Source: Bacteroides sp. (GTDB taxonomy: Bacteria > Bacteroidota > Bacteroidia > Bacteroidales > Muribaculaceae). Taken from it: DNA of 64,000 nucleotides. Below, piece after piece: positions 1 through 9,183 of the stretch. A model generated the notes under the pieces. That model made no database searches and was not told where the DNA came from. It was given only the letters and a program-made list of their open reading frames with translations. The translations under genes were made by a program, and so were the position numbers. Each line of letters begins with the position of its first letter. Position 1 is the stretch's first letter. The stretch is from the NCBI GenBank assembly GCA_014802535.1, contig JAAVCC010000009.1:35786-99785 (forward strand), read 5' to 3'.

Positions 1-431
1 CGATTACCGACCAGATATTTATCAAAGCTACACGTATCCGTACTCTTGAAACAACCGGAAATGCAATGGTTGATGAAGGCATTTTGCCCGAATTTATTGC
101 TATTGTAAACTATGGTATCATAGGACTCATTCAACTTAATCTCGGATTCAGCGACAAAAAAGACTTGTCGGTCGAAAAGGCTGTCGAGGAATATGACAAG
201 GAGATGGACAAGACCCGTACCTTGATGATTGCCAAAAACCACGACTACAACGAAGCTTGGCGACTGATGAGAGTTACATCTTATACCGACATGATTCTTA
301 CCAAACTTCAACGAACAAAAGAAATTGAGAAGAATGACGGTCATACCGAGATTTCAGAAGGTATTGATGCCAACTATATGGATATGGTCAACTACGCCAT
401 ATTTGCCATCATAAAATTAACAGCTGAATAA
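1..431 (+). CDS. DUF1599 family protein, 5' partial
   Basis: The reading frame is open from the first bases of the window (codons begin at base 3), so the start lies upstream. About 142 residues are visible. The C-terminal part, with a K-N-H-D-Y-N-E-A-W-R stretch and an ending of the form M-D-M-V-N-Y-A-I-F, is typical of DUF1599, also called nucleotide modification associated domain 1. The biochemical role is not established; the Pfam name comes from its association with modified-base gene sets. The next gene begins two bases after the stop, so the pair is probably cotranscribed. Confidence 0.8.
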   Translation, partial: ITDQIFIKATRIRTLETTGNAMVDEGILPEFIAIVNYGIIGLIQLNLGFSDKKDLSVEKAVEEYDKEMDKTRTLMIAKNHDYNEAWRLMRVTSYTDMILTKLQRTKEIEKNDGHTEISEGIDANYMDMVNYAIFAIIKLTAE

Positions 432-432
432 T

Positions 433-1707
433 ATGGAACTGACGGCAAGACAGCGTTACAAATTTTTGATGTTTGCAGTCCTGGCATTTCGTGTTCTTGC
501 CGGTGGTCTATTTATTTTTTCAGGATTTGTCAAAGCTATTGACCTTTGGGGATTTGTCTATAAAATAGAAGAATATTTTGCCCTTATCAACTTTGTTGCC
601 CCACGTTCGGTTTCACTGGCACTATCTCTAATCGTTGCCGGATTTGAATTTGTTGGAGGGGTACTTCTTCTATCAGGTTCATACCGGCGTTGGAGTGTGA
701 TATTGATGACTGCTCTGATGGCAGGTTTTGACATTCTAACATTATATCTCTGGATTGCCGACCCTATACCCGACTGCGGATGTTTTGGTGACGCATGGGT
801 TTTGTCTAACGGTGCAACATTCTTTAAAAATGTAATTTTGACAGCCATGCTGGTGTTCCTTCTTTTCTATAACAAGAAGGTCAGATATGCGCTGTTCAAA
901 CCGGCAGTTCAATGGATAGCGACTGTTGCCTCGGTATTTTATATCGTTAGTGTTGCAATGGTGTGCTATAACGTTCAACCTCAGATTGATTTCAGACCCT
1001 ATCCTGTTGGCCGACAACTTGTAGCACAATCTGATGACATTGAAAATGTAAAATATATCTATACCGACGGTAAAACTCAAAAAACATTCAGTGCCGACAA
1101 TCTGCCCGACGAAGGCTGGGAATTTGTATCGGTTGTCGAGAGCGACAATAGTTCTCAAAAACACAATGATATTTTCTCAGTATATGACGGAGACGAAGAT
1201 GTTTCAGACATCGTGTTTGACAACTCGCCCCGCCATTTTTTAATTGTTATTCCCGAGCTGAATCGTGCCGATATATCTTTTTCTTACTTCTTAAACAATC
1301 TATACAGATTATGTAAGAAAAATAATATCAAATTCACCGCACTTATTGCGACCGACGAAGCAGGTTTAAATCGATGGCGCGACTTGTCGCTTGCTTCATA
1401 TGACTGTTACACTGCCGAGGATACATCGCTGAAAGAACTTTCGCGCGGAAATATGTCACTCGTATATCTTGAAAACGGCATCATAAAATGGAAATCGACA
1501 GTTTCATCGGTGTATGATACAGATATCGAAAAACTCGAGAAGAAACATGGAACCGACTTTACCATGAAAATGATTCCGACTCCGATATCAATCAAACGTA
1601 TGACTTTCTGGTATATTATTGTTCTGGCTATATTGACTATGTCAAAAGCAATAATTACCTTGATTTATAGACTAAAAGAAAAAAGAATTAAAACCAAAAA
1701 TAACTGA
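433..1707 (+). CDS. DoxX/MauE-like membrane protein with C-terminal soluble domain
   Basis: Membrane protein of 424 residues. The first 170 residues contain four or five hydrophobic segments and a D-C-G-C-F-G-D motif near residue 115, which is characteristic of the MauE/DoxX-like families linked to redox or disulfide chemistry in the envelope. The part after residue 190 is soluble and looks like a thioredoxin-type fold (beta strand I-V-I-P-E) but has no CxxC, so it is probably not itself a disulfide exchanger. A last hydrophobic segment lies near residue 400. It follows the DUF1599 gene by one base, and this DUF1599-DoxX order is common in Bacteroidetes. Substrate and partner are unknown. Confidence 0.75.
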   Translation: MELTARQRYKFLMFAVLAFRVLAGGLFIFSGFVKAIDLWGFVYKIEEYFALINFVAPRSVSLALSLIVAGFEFVGGVLLLSGSYRRWSVILMTALMAGFDILTLYLWIADPIPDCGCFGDAWVLSNGATFFKNVILTAMLVFLLFYNKKVRYALFKPAVQWIATVASVFYIVSVAMVCYNVQPQIDFRPYPVGRQLVAQSDDIENVKYIYTDGKTQKTFSADNLPDEGWEFVSVVESDNSSQKHNDIFSVYDGDEDVSDIVFDNSPRHFLIVIPELNRADISFSYFLNNLYRLCKKNNIKFTALIATDEAGLNRWRDLSLASYDCYTAEDTSLKELSRGNMSLVYLENGIIKWKSTVSSVYDTDIEKLEKKHGTDFTMKMIPTPISIKRMTFWYIIVLAILTMSKAIITLIYRLKEKRIKTKNN

Positions 1708-1721
1708 AATTACATATCAAC

Positions 1722-4394
1722 ATGAAACTTACCTTTAATATTGATTACCATACAAACTGGGGCGAATCGCTTTATGTAGTCGGTAACTCTAAATTTCTCG
1801 GAGCCGGCGACATTCATAAGGGTGTGAAAATGACTCTTGAGGGCAACAGCAACTGGACTGTTACCATTAATGCTCCATCATCTGATTTTGACTATAACTA
1901 CGCTGTAATAAACGATAACGGATTTGTAATCAATGAGTGGGGACACTCTCGCCACTTCATTCCGTCAAAAGGCGTAACCGAATATATGCTTGTTGATAAA
2001 TGGCAAGATATGCCCGCCGACAAGCCATACTACTCTTCGGCAATTTCCGACTGTTTGAATAACAGATCAAAACGTGATACGCGACCCGCTCCCGCCTCCG
2101 GACTTGTCACCATTAAAGTTGATGCACCGATGGTCTCGCCCGACTCTGTCCTGGCAATTTGCGGCGACAATGAGGCTCTCGGCAATTGGAATCCAAACAA
2201 AGCAGTCGTGATGAGCGATGCCGATTTTCCAACATGGAGCGTCAATTTGACACCTGCGGCATTTCGTAATTACGCTAATTTTAAATTTATTATCCTGAAG
2301 AAAAAGACAGGCGAAGTTGTAGCCTGGGAAGGTGGAGACAACCTTGTAATCACTTTGCCCGAGACCACGACAAAAACAGCTACTGTTGTTTCGGGTTTGA
2401 GATTTAACAACCCGATGACCCCGTGGCGAGGTGCCGGTGTGGCAATCCCCGTTTTCTCAATCAGAAGTAATGACGACTTTGGAGTCGGTGACTTTATAGA
2501 CCTGAAAAAAATGGTTGACTGGGCGGCATTGACGGGTCAGAACTTTATACAGATTCTACCCATCAACGACACGACCATGACCCACTCATGGACCGACTCA
2601 TATCCATATAACGCCAACTCTACATTTGCGCTACATCCTATGTATCTGAGAGTTGACCTTTTGGGTAAACTTGCCGATGCCGACCGACAAAAATATTACG
2701 ACGACTTGCGACGTGAACTCAATGCACTCCCTACCGTCGATTACGAACGTGTCAACAATGCCAAGACAGCTTATACACGTGAAATATTCGCTCAAGACGG
2801 AGCCGCTACACTCAAATCAAAATCGTTCAAACAATTTGTTGAACGAAACAAAGAATGGCTCACACCTTATGCTGCATTCTGTGTTCTCCGTGACATGAAC
2901 GGAACTCCCGACTTCAACCAATGGGGAGCATACTCAAAATATTCACCCGATGCTATCGAATCATTTGTCGATTCTCATAAAGACGAAATAAATTTTGTCT
3001 ATTATCAGCAGTATCATCTCGATGCCCAAATGAAAGAAGTGCGTAAATATGCTACTTCTCATCATGTTGCAATCAAGGGCGACATTCCAATCGGTATCTC
3101 GCGAACAAGTGTTGATGCTTGGATTTCGCCCAAACTATTCAATATGAACTCTCAGGCAGGCGCTCCGCCTGATGATTTTTCGGTTCTCGGTCAAAACTGG
3201 GGATTCCCCACCTACAACTGGGAAGAGATGAATCGCGACGGCTTTGCATGGTGGAAAGCTCGTTTTAGAAAAATGAGCGAATATTTTGACGCCTATCGTA
3301 TCGACCACGTTCTCGGATTTTTCAGAATATGGCAAATACCGATGGATGCCGTTCACGGTCTTCTCGGTGTGTTCAGCCCCGCACTCCCCTTCACTCCCGA
3401 TGAACTTCGTAACAATTACGATTTCTGGATTAACGTTGACCTTCAAACCCGACCATATATTGCCGACTGGTTTATCGGTGACTTCTTTGGCGAATATACC
3501 GACGAAGTCAAACATACGTTCCTTAATTCAATTGGAGACGGTCGATATGAATTAAAACCCAAATTCTCGACCCAACGTAAAGTTGTTGAATATTTCGGGT
3601 CAATCGAAAAGAACGATAAAAATACACGCATTTGTGAAGCACTTCTTGGCTTGATTGACAACGTTCTGTTTATCGAAGACCCCGAAGAAAAAGGTAAATA
3701 TCATCCTCGTATCTCAGCACACTACACCTATATATATCGTTCACTCAACGATTACGAAAAATGGTGTTTTGATCGCCTATACAACGATTTCTACTACCAT
3801 CGTCACAACGATTTCTGGTATGGCAAAGCGATGTGGAAACTCCCTCCGCTCATCGAGGCGACAGATATGTTGACATGTGCCGAAGACCTCGGTATGATAC
3901 CCGATTGCGTTCCGGCAGTCATGAATAAACTCGAAATTCTCACCCTCGACATTCAGCGTATGCCCAAAGACCCCAAAGCCGAATTTGGCAATACATGGGC
4001 ATATCCCTATTATTCGGTTTGCACAACCTCTACTCACGATATGGGCGGAATACGTCAATGGTGGGAAGAAGATCGTGAGAAAACACAACATTTCTATAAT
4101 AACGTATTGCACGAACATGGAGATGCGCCATATTATGCCGAGCCTTGGATTTGCGAACGCATTGTCGATCTTCACCTCAAATCGCCGTCGATGCTTTGTA
4201 TCCTCCCGTTGGCCGATTGGCTGTCAATCAGCGGAGATATACGCCGTTCCGATCCACATGACGAGCAAATTAATGTGCCGGCAAACTCTCGTCACTATTG
4301 GCGCTACCGCATGCATTTGACAATTGAGCAACTCATTGACAATAAAAAATATAACGATCAAATAACAGCCATGATTAAACAGTCGGGACGTTAA
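1722..4394 (+). CDS. malQ: 4-alpha-glucanotransferase with two N-terminal CBM20 domains
   Basis: GH77 disproportionating enzyme (amylomaltase) that transfers alpha-1,4-glucan segments during maltodextrin or glycogen metabolism. Length 890 residues, as in the Bacteroidetes and plant DPE2 type, against about 500-700 for simple MalQ. Two starch-binding CBM20 modules occupy roughly residues 1-115 and 125-225; the second has the G-x-x-x-x-L-G-x-W signature. The catalytic domain follows. The expected nucleophile Asp is in R-I-D-H (about D528), the acid/base Glu in A-E-D-L-G (about E721) and the third Asp in S-T-H-D (about D773). There is no signal peptide, so it is cytoplasmic. It starts 14 bases after the DoxX gene, and its stop codon lies in a hairpin. 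Confidence 0.93.
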   Translation: MKLTFNIDYHTNWGESLYVVGNSKFLGAGDIHKGVKMTLEGNSNWTVTINAPSSDFDYNYAVINDNGFVINEWGHSRHFIPSKGVTEYMLVDKWQDMPADKPYYSSAISDCLNNRSKRDTRPAPASGLVTIKVDAPMVSPDSVLAICGDNEALGNWNPNKAVVMSDADFPTWSVNLTPAAFRNYANFKFIILKKKTGEVVAWEGGDNLVITLPETTTKTATVVSGLRFNNPMTPWRGAGVAIPVFSIRSNDDFGVGDFIDLKKMVDWAALTGQNFIQILPINDTTMTHSWTDSYPYNANSTFALHPMYLRVDLLGKLADADRQKYYDDLRRELNALPTVDYERVNNAKTAYTREIFAQDGAATLKSKSFKQFVERNKEWLTPYAAFCVLRDMNGTPDFNQWGAYSKYSPDAIESFVDSHKDEINFVYYQQYHLDAQMKEVRKYATSHHVAIKGDIPIGISRTSVDAWISPKLFNMNSQAGAPPDDFSVLGQNWGFPTYNWEEMNRDGFAWWKARFRKMSEYFDAYRIDHVLGFFRIWQIPMDAVHGLLGVFSPALPFTPDELRNNYDFWINVDLQTRPYIADWFIGDFFGEYTDEVKHTFLNSIGDGRYELKPKFSTQRKVVEYFGSIEKNDKNTRICEALLGLIDNVLFIEDPEEKGKYHPRISAHYTYIYRSLNDYEKWCFDRLYNDFYYHRHNDFWYGKAMWKLPPLIEATDMLTCAEDLGMIPDCVPAVMNKLEILTLDIQRMPKDPKAEFGNTWAYPYYSVCTTSTHDMGGIRQWWEEDREKTQHFYNNVLHEHGDAPYYAEPWICERIVDLHLKSPSMLCILPLADWLSISGDIRRSDPHDEQINVPANSRHYWRYRMHLTIEQLIDNKKYNDQITAMIKQSGR

Positions 4395-4404
4395 GTCCTG
4401 ACTG
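4380..4404 (+). terminator. Hairpin across the malQ stop codon
   Basis: Two 10-base arms (4380-4389 and 4395-4404) pair with one G-T pair around a 5-base loop that contains the malQ TAA stop. The sequence after it is only moderately T-rich. It may act as a weak terminator or as an mRNA-end structure. It argues against initiating the next gene at the TTG immediately after it. Confidence 0.4.
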
Positions 4405-4440
4405 TTGTCAACTGTTTTATTCCACGATATAGCCCCCGAA

Positions 4441-5316
4441 ATGCCGTCAAATATCTCACCTAACGCCTGGAATATAGATAAAACGAGTAATAGCACTACA
4501 CGAATGGTTGTCATTGATTCGTTTGACTCCCTGTCAGCGATAACAAAACCGATTACAAACGACGCGATCTGGTCGGTAGTGACAATAACCGGCTCTCTTA
4601 CACTTCAAATTGATGGTAAATCGCTCATCATGACTCCGTCAACATTGATGGTGCTTGCTCCCGGGCATCTTATCAGCGACTTCTATGTAAGTGACGACTT
4701 CTCGGGCTTTGCAATCAATTCAACCCTAAACAATCTTGAAGCATTTTTGCCCGTAATGTCTCGTGTTTTGCTTTGTTACAAAGTGTTTTGGGGAAATCCC
4801 GTCATACAGATTGACAAAGACGAACTTGAAGATCAGCTGCTCTATCACAAGCTGCTCAAGAAAAAGACATCAGAAAAAAACACATTGGCATATTCAGAAC
4901 TCGTGGTTGACAATATATGCCGTGCTATCATTTTTGAAACACTCAATCTTTATATAAAGCGACTTGACACAGCCGAAAAATCTACCAAGTCAACACGCTC
5001 CGAACAATTATTCTACCACTTCATAATGATGGTGGAAAATCGCTTTAAAAAGACCCGTGTCTTGAACGATTATGCCGATGCGATGTGCATTTCACCCAAA
5101 CACCTCTCGGCTCTCGTAAAAGAAGTTAGCGGTCGAACAGCCGGCTCATGGATTGACTCCTATGTTATTGCCGAGGCAAAACGCCTTTTAAGTTCAACGA
5201 AAATGTCAATTCTTGAAATCTCTGAAGAACTCAATTTTGCCAATCAATCATTCTTTGGCAAATATTTCAAACATATAACCGGGCTGTCTCCCTCTCAATT
5301 TAGAAACAACCTATAA
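4441..5316 (+). CDS. AraC-family transcriptional regulator
   Basis: DNA-binding regulator of about 291 residues from the ATG at 4441. The same frame is open back to a TTG at 4405, but that codon touches the hairpin over the malQ stop, so the ATG is preferred. The N-terminal two thirds look like a cupin-type sensing domain (G-S-L-T-L-Q-I-D-G-K). The last 100 residues carry the two helix-turn-helix units of the AraC/XylS family, with the conserved G-L-S-P-S-Q-F-R ending. The effector is not evident. Its place directly behind malQ could point to sugar-responsive control, but nothing in the sequence proves this. Confidence 0.85.
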   Translation: MPSNISPNAWNIDKTSNSTTRMVVIDSFDSLSAITKPITNDAIWSVVTITGSLTLQIDGKSLIMTPSTLMVLAPGHLISDFYVSDDFSGFAINSTLNNLEAFLPVMSRVLLCYKVFWGNPVIQIDKDELEDQLLYHKLLKKKTSEKNTLAYSELVVDNICRAIIFETLNLYIKRLDTAEKSTKSTRSEQLFYHFIMMVENRFKKTRVLNDYADAMCISPKHLSALVKEVSGRTAGSWIDSYVIAEAKRLLSSTKMSILEISEELNFANQSFFGKYFKHITGLSPSQFRNNL

Positions 5317-5350
5317 ATTCTATTTGACCTATAAGACATATTAGTCATAC

Positions 5351-5391
5351 AAAAAATAAGGAGCCTGATTTCTCAAGCTCCTTATTTTTTT
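5351..5391. terminator. Bidirectional intrinsic terminator
   Basis: A perfect 14-base inverted repeat (5351-5364 with 5377-5390) has a 12-base loop, with an A-run on the left and a T-run on the right. It lies between two convergent genes and would stop transcription from both the AraC gene and the C1 peptidase gene. Confidence 0.85.
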
Positions 5392-5406
5392 ATTGAATGA
5401 CTATCT

Positions 5407-6606
5407 TTAGAGTTTCATTTTCTTAGCGATAGCGGCAGGGATTGCATCACGATGAACAAGAATATCCATAGTTTTTGCAAGGAAGTAAGGTTCTGAAACA
5501 TAGAAGTAACCACCATAAACCTGATTGGTGTCCCATGAGTTTTTAACCTTATAATAATTGTTGCCGTTCTGGTCAACCGCACGACCTACGATAACCATAC
5601 CATGGTCGTCGGTAGTTTCCTGACGGTCAAACATATCTTGACGTGATTCTTGAGTAACAACGATTTCTTCAGTCGGACCGTTGATTTCGTTCTGAAGTTT
5701 CTGACGTTCGGTTTTGCTCATCTTCACCCAACGGGCAAGCTCGCTACCGGTCATATCTTCCTCTGTTTTAACTTTAGGAATAAGTGCATAACCATCATTA
5801 TACTTGAATCCGGGTTCGCTTACGTCAGCAGCCCAAACTACAGTATAACCCTTGTCGATTGCATTGTCAACCATAGCTTTCATCTCTTCCATAGGAACGT
5901 TGTATGAAGGAGCCCAAAGCCAGTTGTCGGCAACCTCAACGGGGAATTGAGTGTAGAAAGGATGATGGGTAAACGAAGTCACCGAGATGTAATCGGGAAC
6001 ATTAAGTTTGAGAGATTCGGCATATGTTTTGGGAGTATAAGTTTTGCCGTCAACAACAAATGTTTCGGGAACTTTACCGAGATATGCGTCAAGAATACTT
6101 TCAAAACCCTCTTTCCACGCTGTAGAAAGACGTTTGTTGGGATTTTTTACAATTGCATCAAGATATGCTTTCAAAGCAGCTGCCATTTCATAATGGGCAT
6201 GTTTGTCTTCACCATAGTTGAGACCACCGTAAACTTCTTCAGGTACAGCACCATAATTTTCCCAAACATAAGGTACATCCAATGCGCTGCCACCCTGAGC
6301 AAAATTGATATGACCACCGGTGCGGACATATTTATCTGCTTTATCAATATAGCACTGACGAACAGTGAACATTTCAGAAAGATCTAACGGTTTACCACCT
6401 TTGCGGATAATTTCATCCTCAAAAAATGAAGTACCGGCAAAACACCAGCATGTACCGCTCTTATTTTGATTTTTAACTGAAGTAGTAGGGAATACTTTCA
6501 CATCAGTGAAAGCGAAACCTTTGATTGTATCGGGAGCTGTTTTGGTCTGTGCCGATACACCAACAATAGAAGCCAGAGCCAAAGCTCCTGCAAGAAGATG
6601 TTTCAT
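5407..6606 (-). CDS. Secreted C1-family cysteine peptidase (aminopeptidase C / bleomycin hydrolase type)
   Basis: A 399-residue protein with a clear Sec signal peptide (hydrophobic residues 4-17, cleavage near A-Q at 19-20), so it acts in the periplasm or outside. The papain-fold triad is visible in order: Cys53 in G-T-C-W-C-F, His335 in D-D-H-G-M and Asn356 in K-N-S-W-D. The spacing and the long insert between Cys and His match the PepC/bleomycin hydrolase subfamily, whose cytoplasmic members trim N-terminal residues from peptides. Bacteroidales keep exported versions. It is a single gene with its own promoter-like box and a terminator downstream. Confidence 0.85.
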   Translation of the reverse strand: MKHLLAGALALASIVGVSAQTKTAPDTIKGFAFTDVKVFPTTSVKNQNKSGTCWCFAGTSFFEDEIIRKGGKPLDLSEMFTVRQCYIDKADKYVRTGGHINFAQGGSALDVPYVWENYGAVPEEVYGGLNYGEDKHAHYEMAAALKAYLDAIVKNPNKRLSTAWKEGFESILDAYLGKVPETFVVDGKTYTPKTYAESLKLNVPDYISVTSFTHHPFYTQFPVEVADNWLWAPSYNVPMEEMKAMVDNAIDKGYTVVWAADVSEPGFKYNDGYALIPKVKTEEDMTGSELARWVKMSKTERQKLQNEINGPTEEIVVTQESRQDMFDRQETTDDHGMVIVGRAVDQNGNNYYKVKNSWDTNQVYGGYFYVSEPYFLAKTMDILVHRDAIPAAIAKKMKL

Positions 6607-6639
6607 GATAAATTTGTTTATTAATTATTTTTGTTTTGG

Positions 6640-6647
6640 CAAAGATA
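6640..6647 (-). promoter_or_regulatory. Bacteroidetes -7 box for the C1 peptidase gene
   Basis: On the minus strand this reads TATCTTTG, a full match to the Bacteroidetes -7 consensus TAnnTTTG, 33 bases before the peptidase ATG. No good TTG is seen at the -33 distance, so the assignment is moderate. Confidence 0.4.
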
Positions 6648-6773
6648 CACAATATTTTTATTATTCTCCCCATTTTTGATAAGGAAATATAATATAGTGA
6701 ACAATCGCGCAAATATCTGCGTTAACCTATCGAAGCCAATATATTGTTGGTTTCTGATTTAATACTTACTACT

Positions 6774-7103
6774 ATGCTCGAAACCGAATTCAAGTTTGGC
6801 GAGGTCTATAAACTCACCGATCAAATCGAAGACGGCGCTGATCGCGTCCATTTTAAAAACATTTTCTCTAATAATAATGGTGGAGTTTCTCTGCTCGCTT
6901 TCAAAAAAGGACAAAAACTCGACACTCATACCGCACCGGCTGAAGTAATGGTGACTGTCCTTGAAGGTTCAATTGAATTTACAATGCTCGATAAACCTCA
7001 CACTCTTATGGCAGGACAATTTTTGCTTATGGGCGAAGCTGTTCCACATAGTGTGGTCGCAAAAACCGATTCAAAAGTTATGTTGACCAAACTAAAAGCA
7101 TAA
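6774..7103 (+). CDS. Small cupin-domain protein
   Basis: Single-domain cupin of 109 residues from the ATG at 6774; an in-frame TTG at 6744 is unlikely to be the start. Cupin motif 1 is seen as H-T-A-P-A-E-V-M-V-T-V-L-E-G and motif 2 as G-E-A-V-P-H-S-V. The histidines could bind a metal. Proteins of this size serve as small isomerases, dioxygenases or binding proteins, and the sequence does not decide which. It is a stand-alone gene followed by a strong terminator. Confidence 0.8.
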   Translation: MLETEFKFGEVYKLTDQIEDGADRVHFKNIFSNNNGGVSLLAFKKGQKLDTHTAPAEVMVTVLEGSIEFTMLDKPHTLMAGQFLLMGEAVPHSVVAKTDSKVMLTKLKA

Positions 7104-7122
7104 TTTATATAACTTATTTTAG

Positions 7123-7157
7123 AGACGGTTTGTCGATTATGACAAACCGTCTTTTTT
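7123..7157 (+). terminator. Intrinsic terminator after the cupin gene
   Basis: A perfect 12-base stem (7123-7134 with 7141-7152), a 6-base loop and a T-run. The same bases encode, on the other strand, the last few codons and the stop of the MATE remnant, so the terminator stem is also coding-derived sequence. Confidence 0.85.
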
Positions 7158-7517
7158 GCTGTTTCTAATTCTGAATGTTATCAAAATGATAATTAGTGTA
7201 AATGCTTCAGTTGCAGGAATAGCCGCCCACATCCCGATTTTTGGATATAGTCGCGATAACAAGGAAAACATCGGAACCAAAACAACTATGCCCCTTATAA
7301 GCGTGAAAATCAATGCTCTCAATGATTTCTCAACACTCTGATAATAACCGATAAACGCAATGTTCAACGCAAAAAATATGGCTGCCGTCGCAAAAATTGG
7401 TAACCCCGAGATTGCCAATCGTGCCGCTTCACAGTCGGTGTCAAGAAACATCGACACAATAAAACGTGCACCAAGTCCAATTCCGACCGTAGCGATTATA
7501 CCATTACTTGGGATTAT
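7137..7517 (-). pseudogene. C-terminal remnant of a MATE-family efflux transporter
   Basis: About 126 readable codons on the minus strand look like the last third of a multidrug/Na+ (MATE) antiporter: three or four hydrophobic helices, a G-Y-Y-Q-S motif and a G-M-W-A-A-I-P segment as in Bacteroidales MATE proteins. A full gene is about 450 codons. The frame is closed upstream by a TAA at 7518-7520, and no N-terminal part is found anywhere near. The gene has lost its first two thirds by deletion or recombination with the fragment next to it. Confidence 0.65.
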
Positions 7518-7687
7518 TTAATCGGATCTATACAATATTGTTTTCTGCCGCAGGTGTCGCAATGGGCGCCTCGCCAGACGCTGTCGAATTGTTCCAAGGC
7601 TGATTCGACAAGGGTTGGATCATCGGTGAGGATGCCAGCTATTCTACAGTTGCTTCGCCTAATGAAATCATAATATGAAACGATAAG
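7514..7687 (-). pseudogene. C-terminal remnant of an unidentified Cys-rich protein
   Basis: An open frame of 57 codons bounded by stops, without a start codon of its own. It reads Y-Y-D-F-I-R-R-S-N-C-R-I-A-G-I-L-T-D-D-P and later A-H-C-D-T-C-G-R-K-Q-Y-C before its stop. The composition and Cys pattern look like a genuine protein terminus. Some phospholipase D-like proteins of Bacteroidales end in a similar H-C-x-x-C-x-R-K-x-Y-C, but this match is from memory and weak. It abuts the MATE remnant in the same direction, with a 4-base overlap of the two readable frames. Confidence 0.35.
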
Positions 7688-7760
7688 TTAAAACGTGAAC
7701 TTTCGGCTAAAAATCTATGTTTAAACTTTAAAAGTTATACCACAGATTTAAATAATATCC

Positions 7761-9059
7761 ATGTCTAAAGAAAAGAAACATCTCGTTATTATTGGCGGCG
7801 GTTTTGCCGGACTGAATTTGTTGCGTAAGATTGACAAGTCGAAATATCGCGTGACGGTAATCGACCGAAATAACTATCACAGTTTTCCACCTCTCTTCTA
7901 TCAGATTGCGTCTGCCGGAATCGACCCTGCGGGTATCTCCTACCCACTTCGTCGCGAGGTGCATCACTACATGAATGACGGTGTCAGATTTAATCTCGGA
8001 ACTGTTAAATCGATCGACACTGAAAATCAACGTATAGTCACCGACAACGAGGTGATCGACTATGATTTGGCTGTCATTGCTGCCGGAACGACCAACAATT
8101 TCTTTGGCATCGAAAATCTTCAGAATCTTGTATATACTCTAAAATCAACCGGTGAGGCTATTACGCTCAGAAATGAAGTTTTACGACGACTCGAAATGGC
8201 TTCAATAGAACCTGACGAAAATAAACGTCGGGCAATGCTCCGTTTCGTTGTTGTTGGTGGCGGTCCGACAGGTGTTGAAATAGCCGGAGCTCTCGGCGAA
8301 ATGAAACGTTACATCATTGACCGCGAATACCCCCGTATCAACAAAAAAGAAATTTCAATCACACTCATCGAAGGCGCCGACCGTTTACTCGGCACGATGA
8401 ATCAAAAATCATCGGCTCTTGCGCTCAAATATCTTAACAACCTGATGGTTGACGTCGAGTTTAACAAAATAATGAAAAGCTATGACGGACAAGTAATTGA
8501 GTGTGGCGACGGCTCTCGTTTCACTTCATCGCTCGTTATATGGACAGCCGGAGTGACAACCGTCAGCTTTGATTTTATCGGACAGCAACCCGAATATGGT
8601 CGTGGTCGACGTATCGCGGTCGATGCATATAACAGAGTCTCCGGCATTGACAACCTGTTTGCACTCGGCGATATCGCAATAATGACTACCGATCCTAACT
8701 TTGAAGGCGGACATCCCCAGCTCGCTCAGGTAGCAATACAACAAGCCCGTAATCTTGCTAAAAATCTAAACAAAGACAGTTTTAACTCTCAATTCAAATA
8801 TAATGATAAAGGAACAATGGCAACCGTTGGTCGAAACCGTGCCGTTGTAGATCTCAAACACGTTTGTTTCGGCGGATTCTGGGCTTGGATGACATGGATG
8901 TTTATACACCTTATATCTATATTGGGTGCCCGAAACCGATTGACAGTGCTGATAAACTGGATCTGGAGTTATTTTACATACGGCTCATCGTTGAGAATGT
9001 TGTTTGAAGCATCAAAAATGCCCGATCATACCCTCAGAAACAGCACGGATAATTCTTAA
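7761..9059 (+). CDS. ndh: Type II NADH dehydrogenase (NAD(P)/FAD-dependent oxidoreductase)
   Basis: Single-subunit, non-proton-pumping NADH:quinone oxidoreductase of 432 residues. The FAD Rossmann motif G-G-G-F-A-G is at residue 12 and the NADH Rossmann motif G-G-G-P-T-G-V-E-I-A-G near residue 168. The second FAD contact, A-L-G-D-I-A, is near residue 305. The C-terminal 60 residues are hydrophobic and amphipathic (W-A-W-M-T-W-M-F-I-H), as needed for attachment to the inner membrane. Length fits the family. It feeds electrons from NADH to menaquinone. It is monocistronic by context: remnants lie upstream and a promoter-like element for the next gene downstream. Confidence 0.88.
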   Translation: MSKEKKHLVIIGGGFAGLNLLRKIDKSKYRVTVIDRNNYHSFPPLFYQIASAGIDPAGISYPLRREVHHYMNDGVRFNLGTVKSIDTENQRIVTDNEVIDYDLAVIAAGTTNNFFGIENLQNLVYTLKSTGEAITLRNEVLRRLEMASIEPDENKRRAMLRFVVVGGGPTGVEIAGALGEMKRYIIDREYPRINKKEISITLIEGADRLLGTMNQKSSALALKYLNNLMVDVEFNKIMKSYDGQVIECGDGSRFTSSLVIWTAGVTTVSFDFIGQQPEYGRGRRIAVDAYNRVSGIDNLFALGDIAIMTTDPNFEGGHPQLAQVAIQQARNLAKNLNKDSFNSQFKYNDKGTMATVGRNRAVVDLKHVCFGGFWAWMTWMFIHLISILGARNRLTVLINWIWSYFTYGSSLRMLFEASKMPDHTLRNSTDNS

Positions 9060-9089
9060 AATATGTTTTTAATACATAAAATTGCTTTT

Positions 9090-9124
9090 TTGCAATGATT
9101 ATTAAAAGCATTTTATTAACTTTG
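9090..9124 (+). promoter_or_regulatory. Promoter candidate for the peptidoglycan salvage run
   Basis: TAACTTTG at 9117-9124 matches the -7 box. The nearest TTG is at 9090-9092, leaving 24 bases, a few more than the usual 19-21, so the -33 match is imperfect. It lies about 60 bases before the first gene of the long plus-strand run, and no better internal promoter was noticed before 24.4 kb. Confidence 0.45.
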
Positions 9125-9183
9125 TAGGTGATAAAATATAATCGGCTCAATTTGGGCGATTAAAATTTAAACCTCAAAGTCTC

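Noticed and set aside
4405..4440. TTG start for the AraC gene 36 bases upstream of the ATG.
   Set aside because: It directly touches the hairpin over the malQ stop, and the extra residues do not belong to the domain.
9081..9097. Small hairpin after ndh (ATTGC-T6-GCAAT) as a terminator.
   Set aside because: The stem has only five pairs and lies in the likely promoter region of the next gene.
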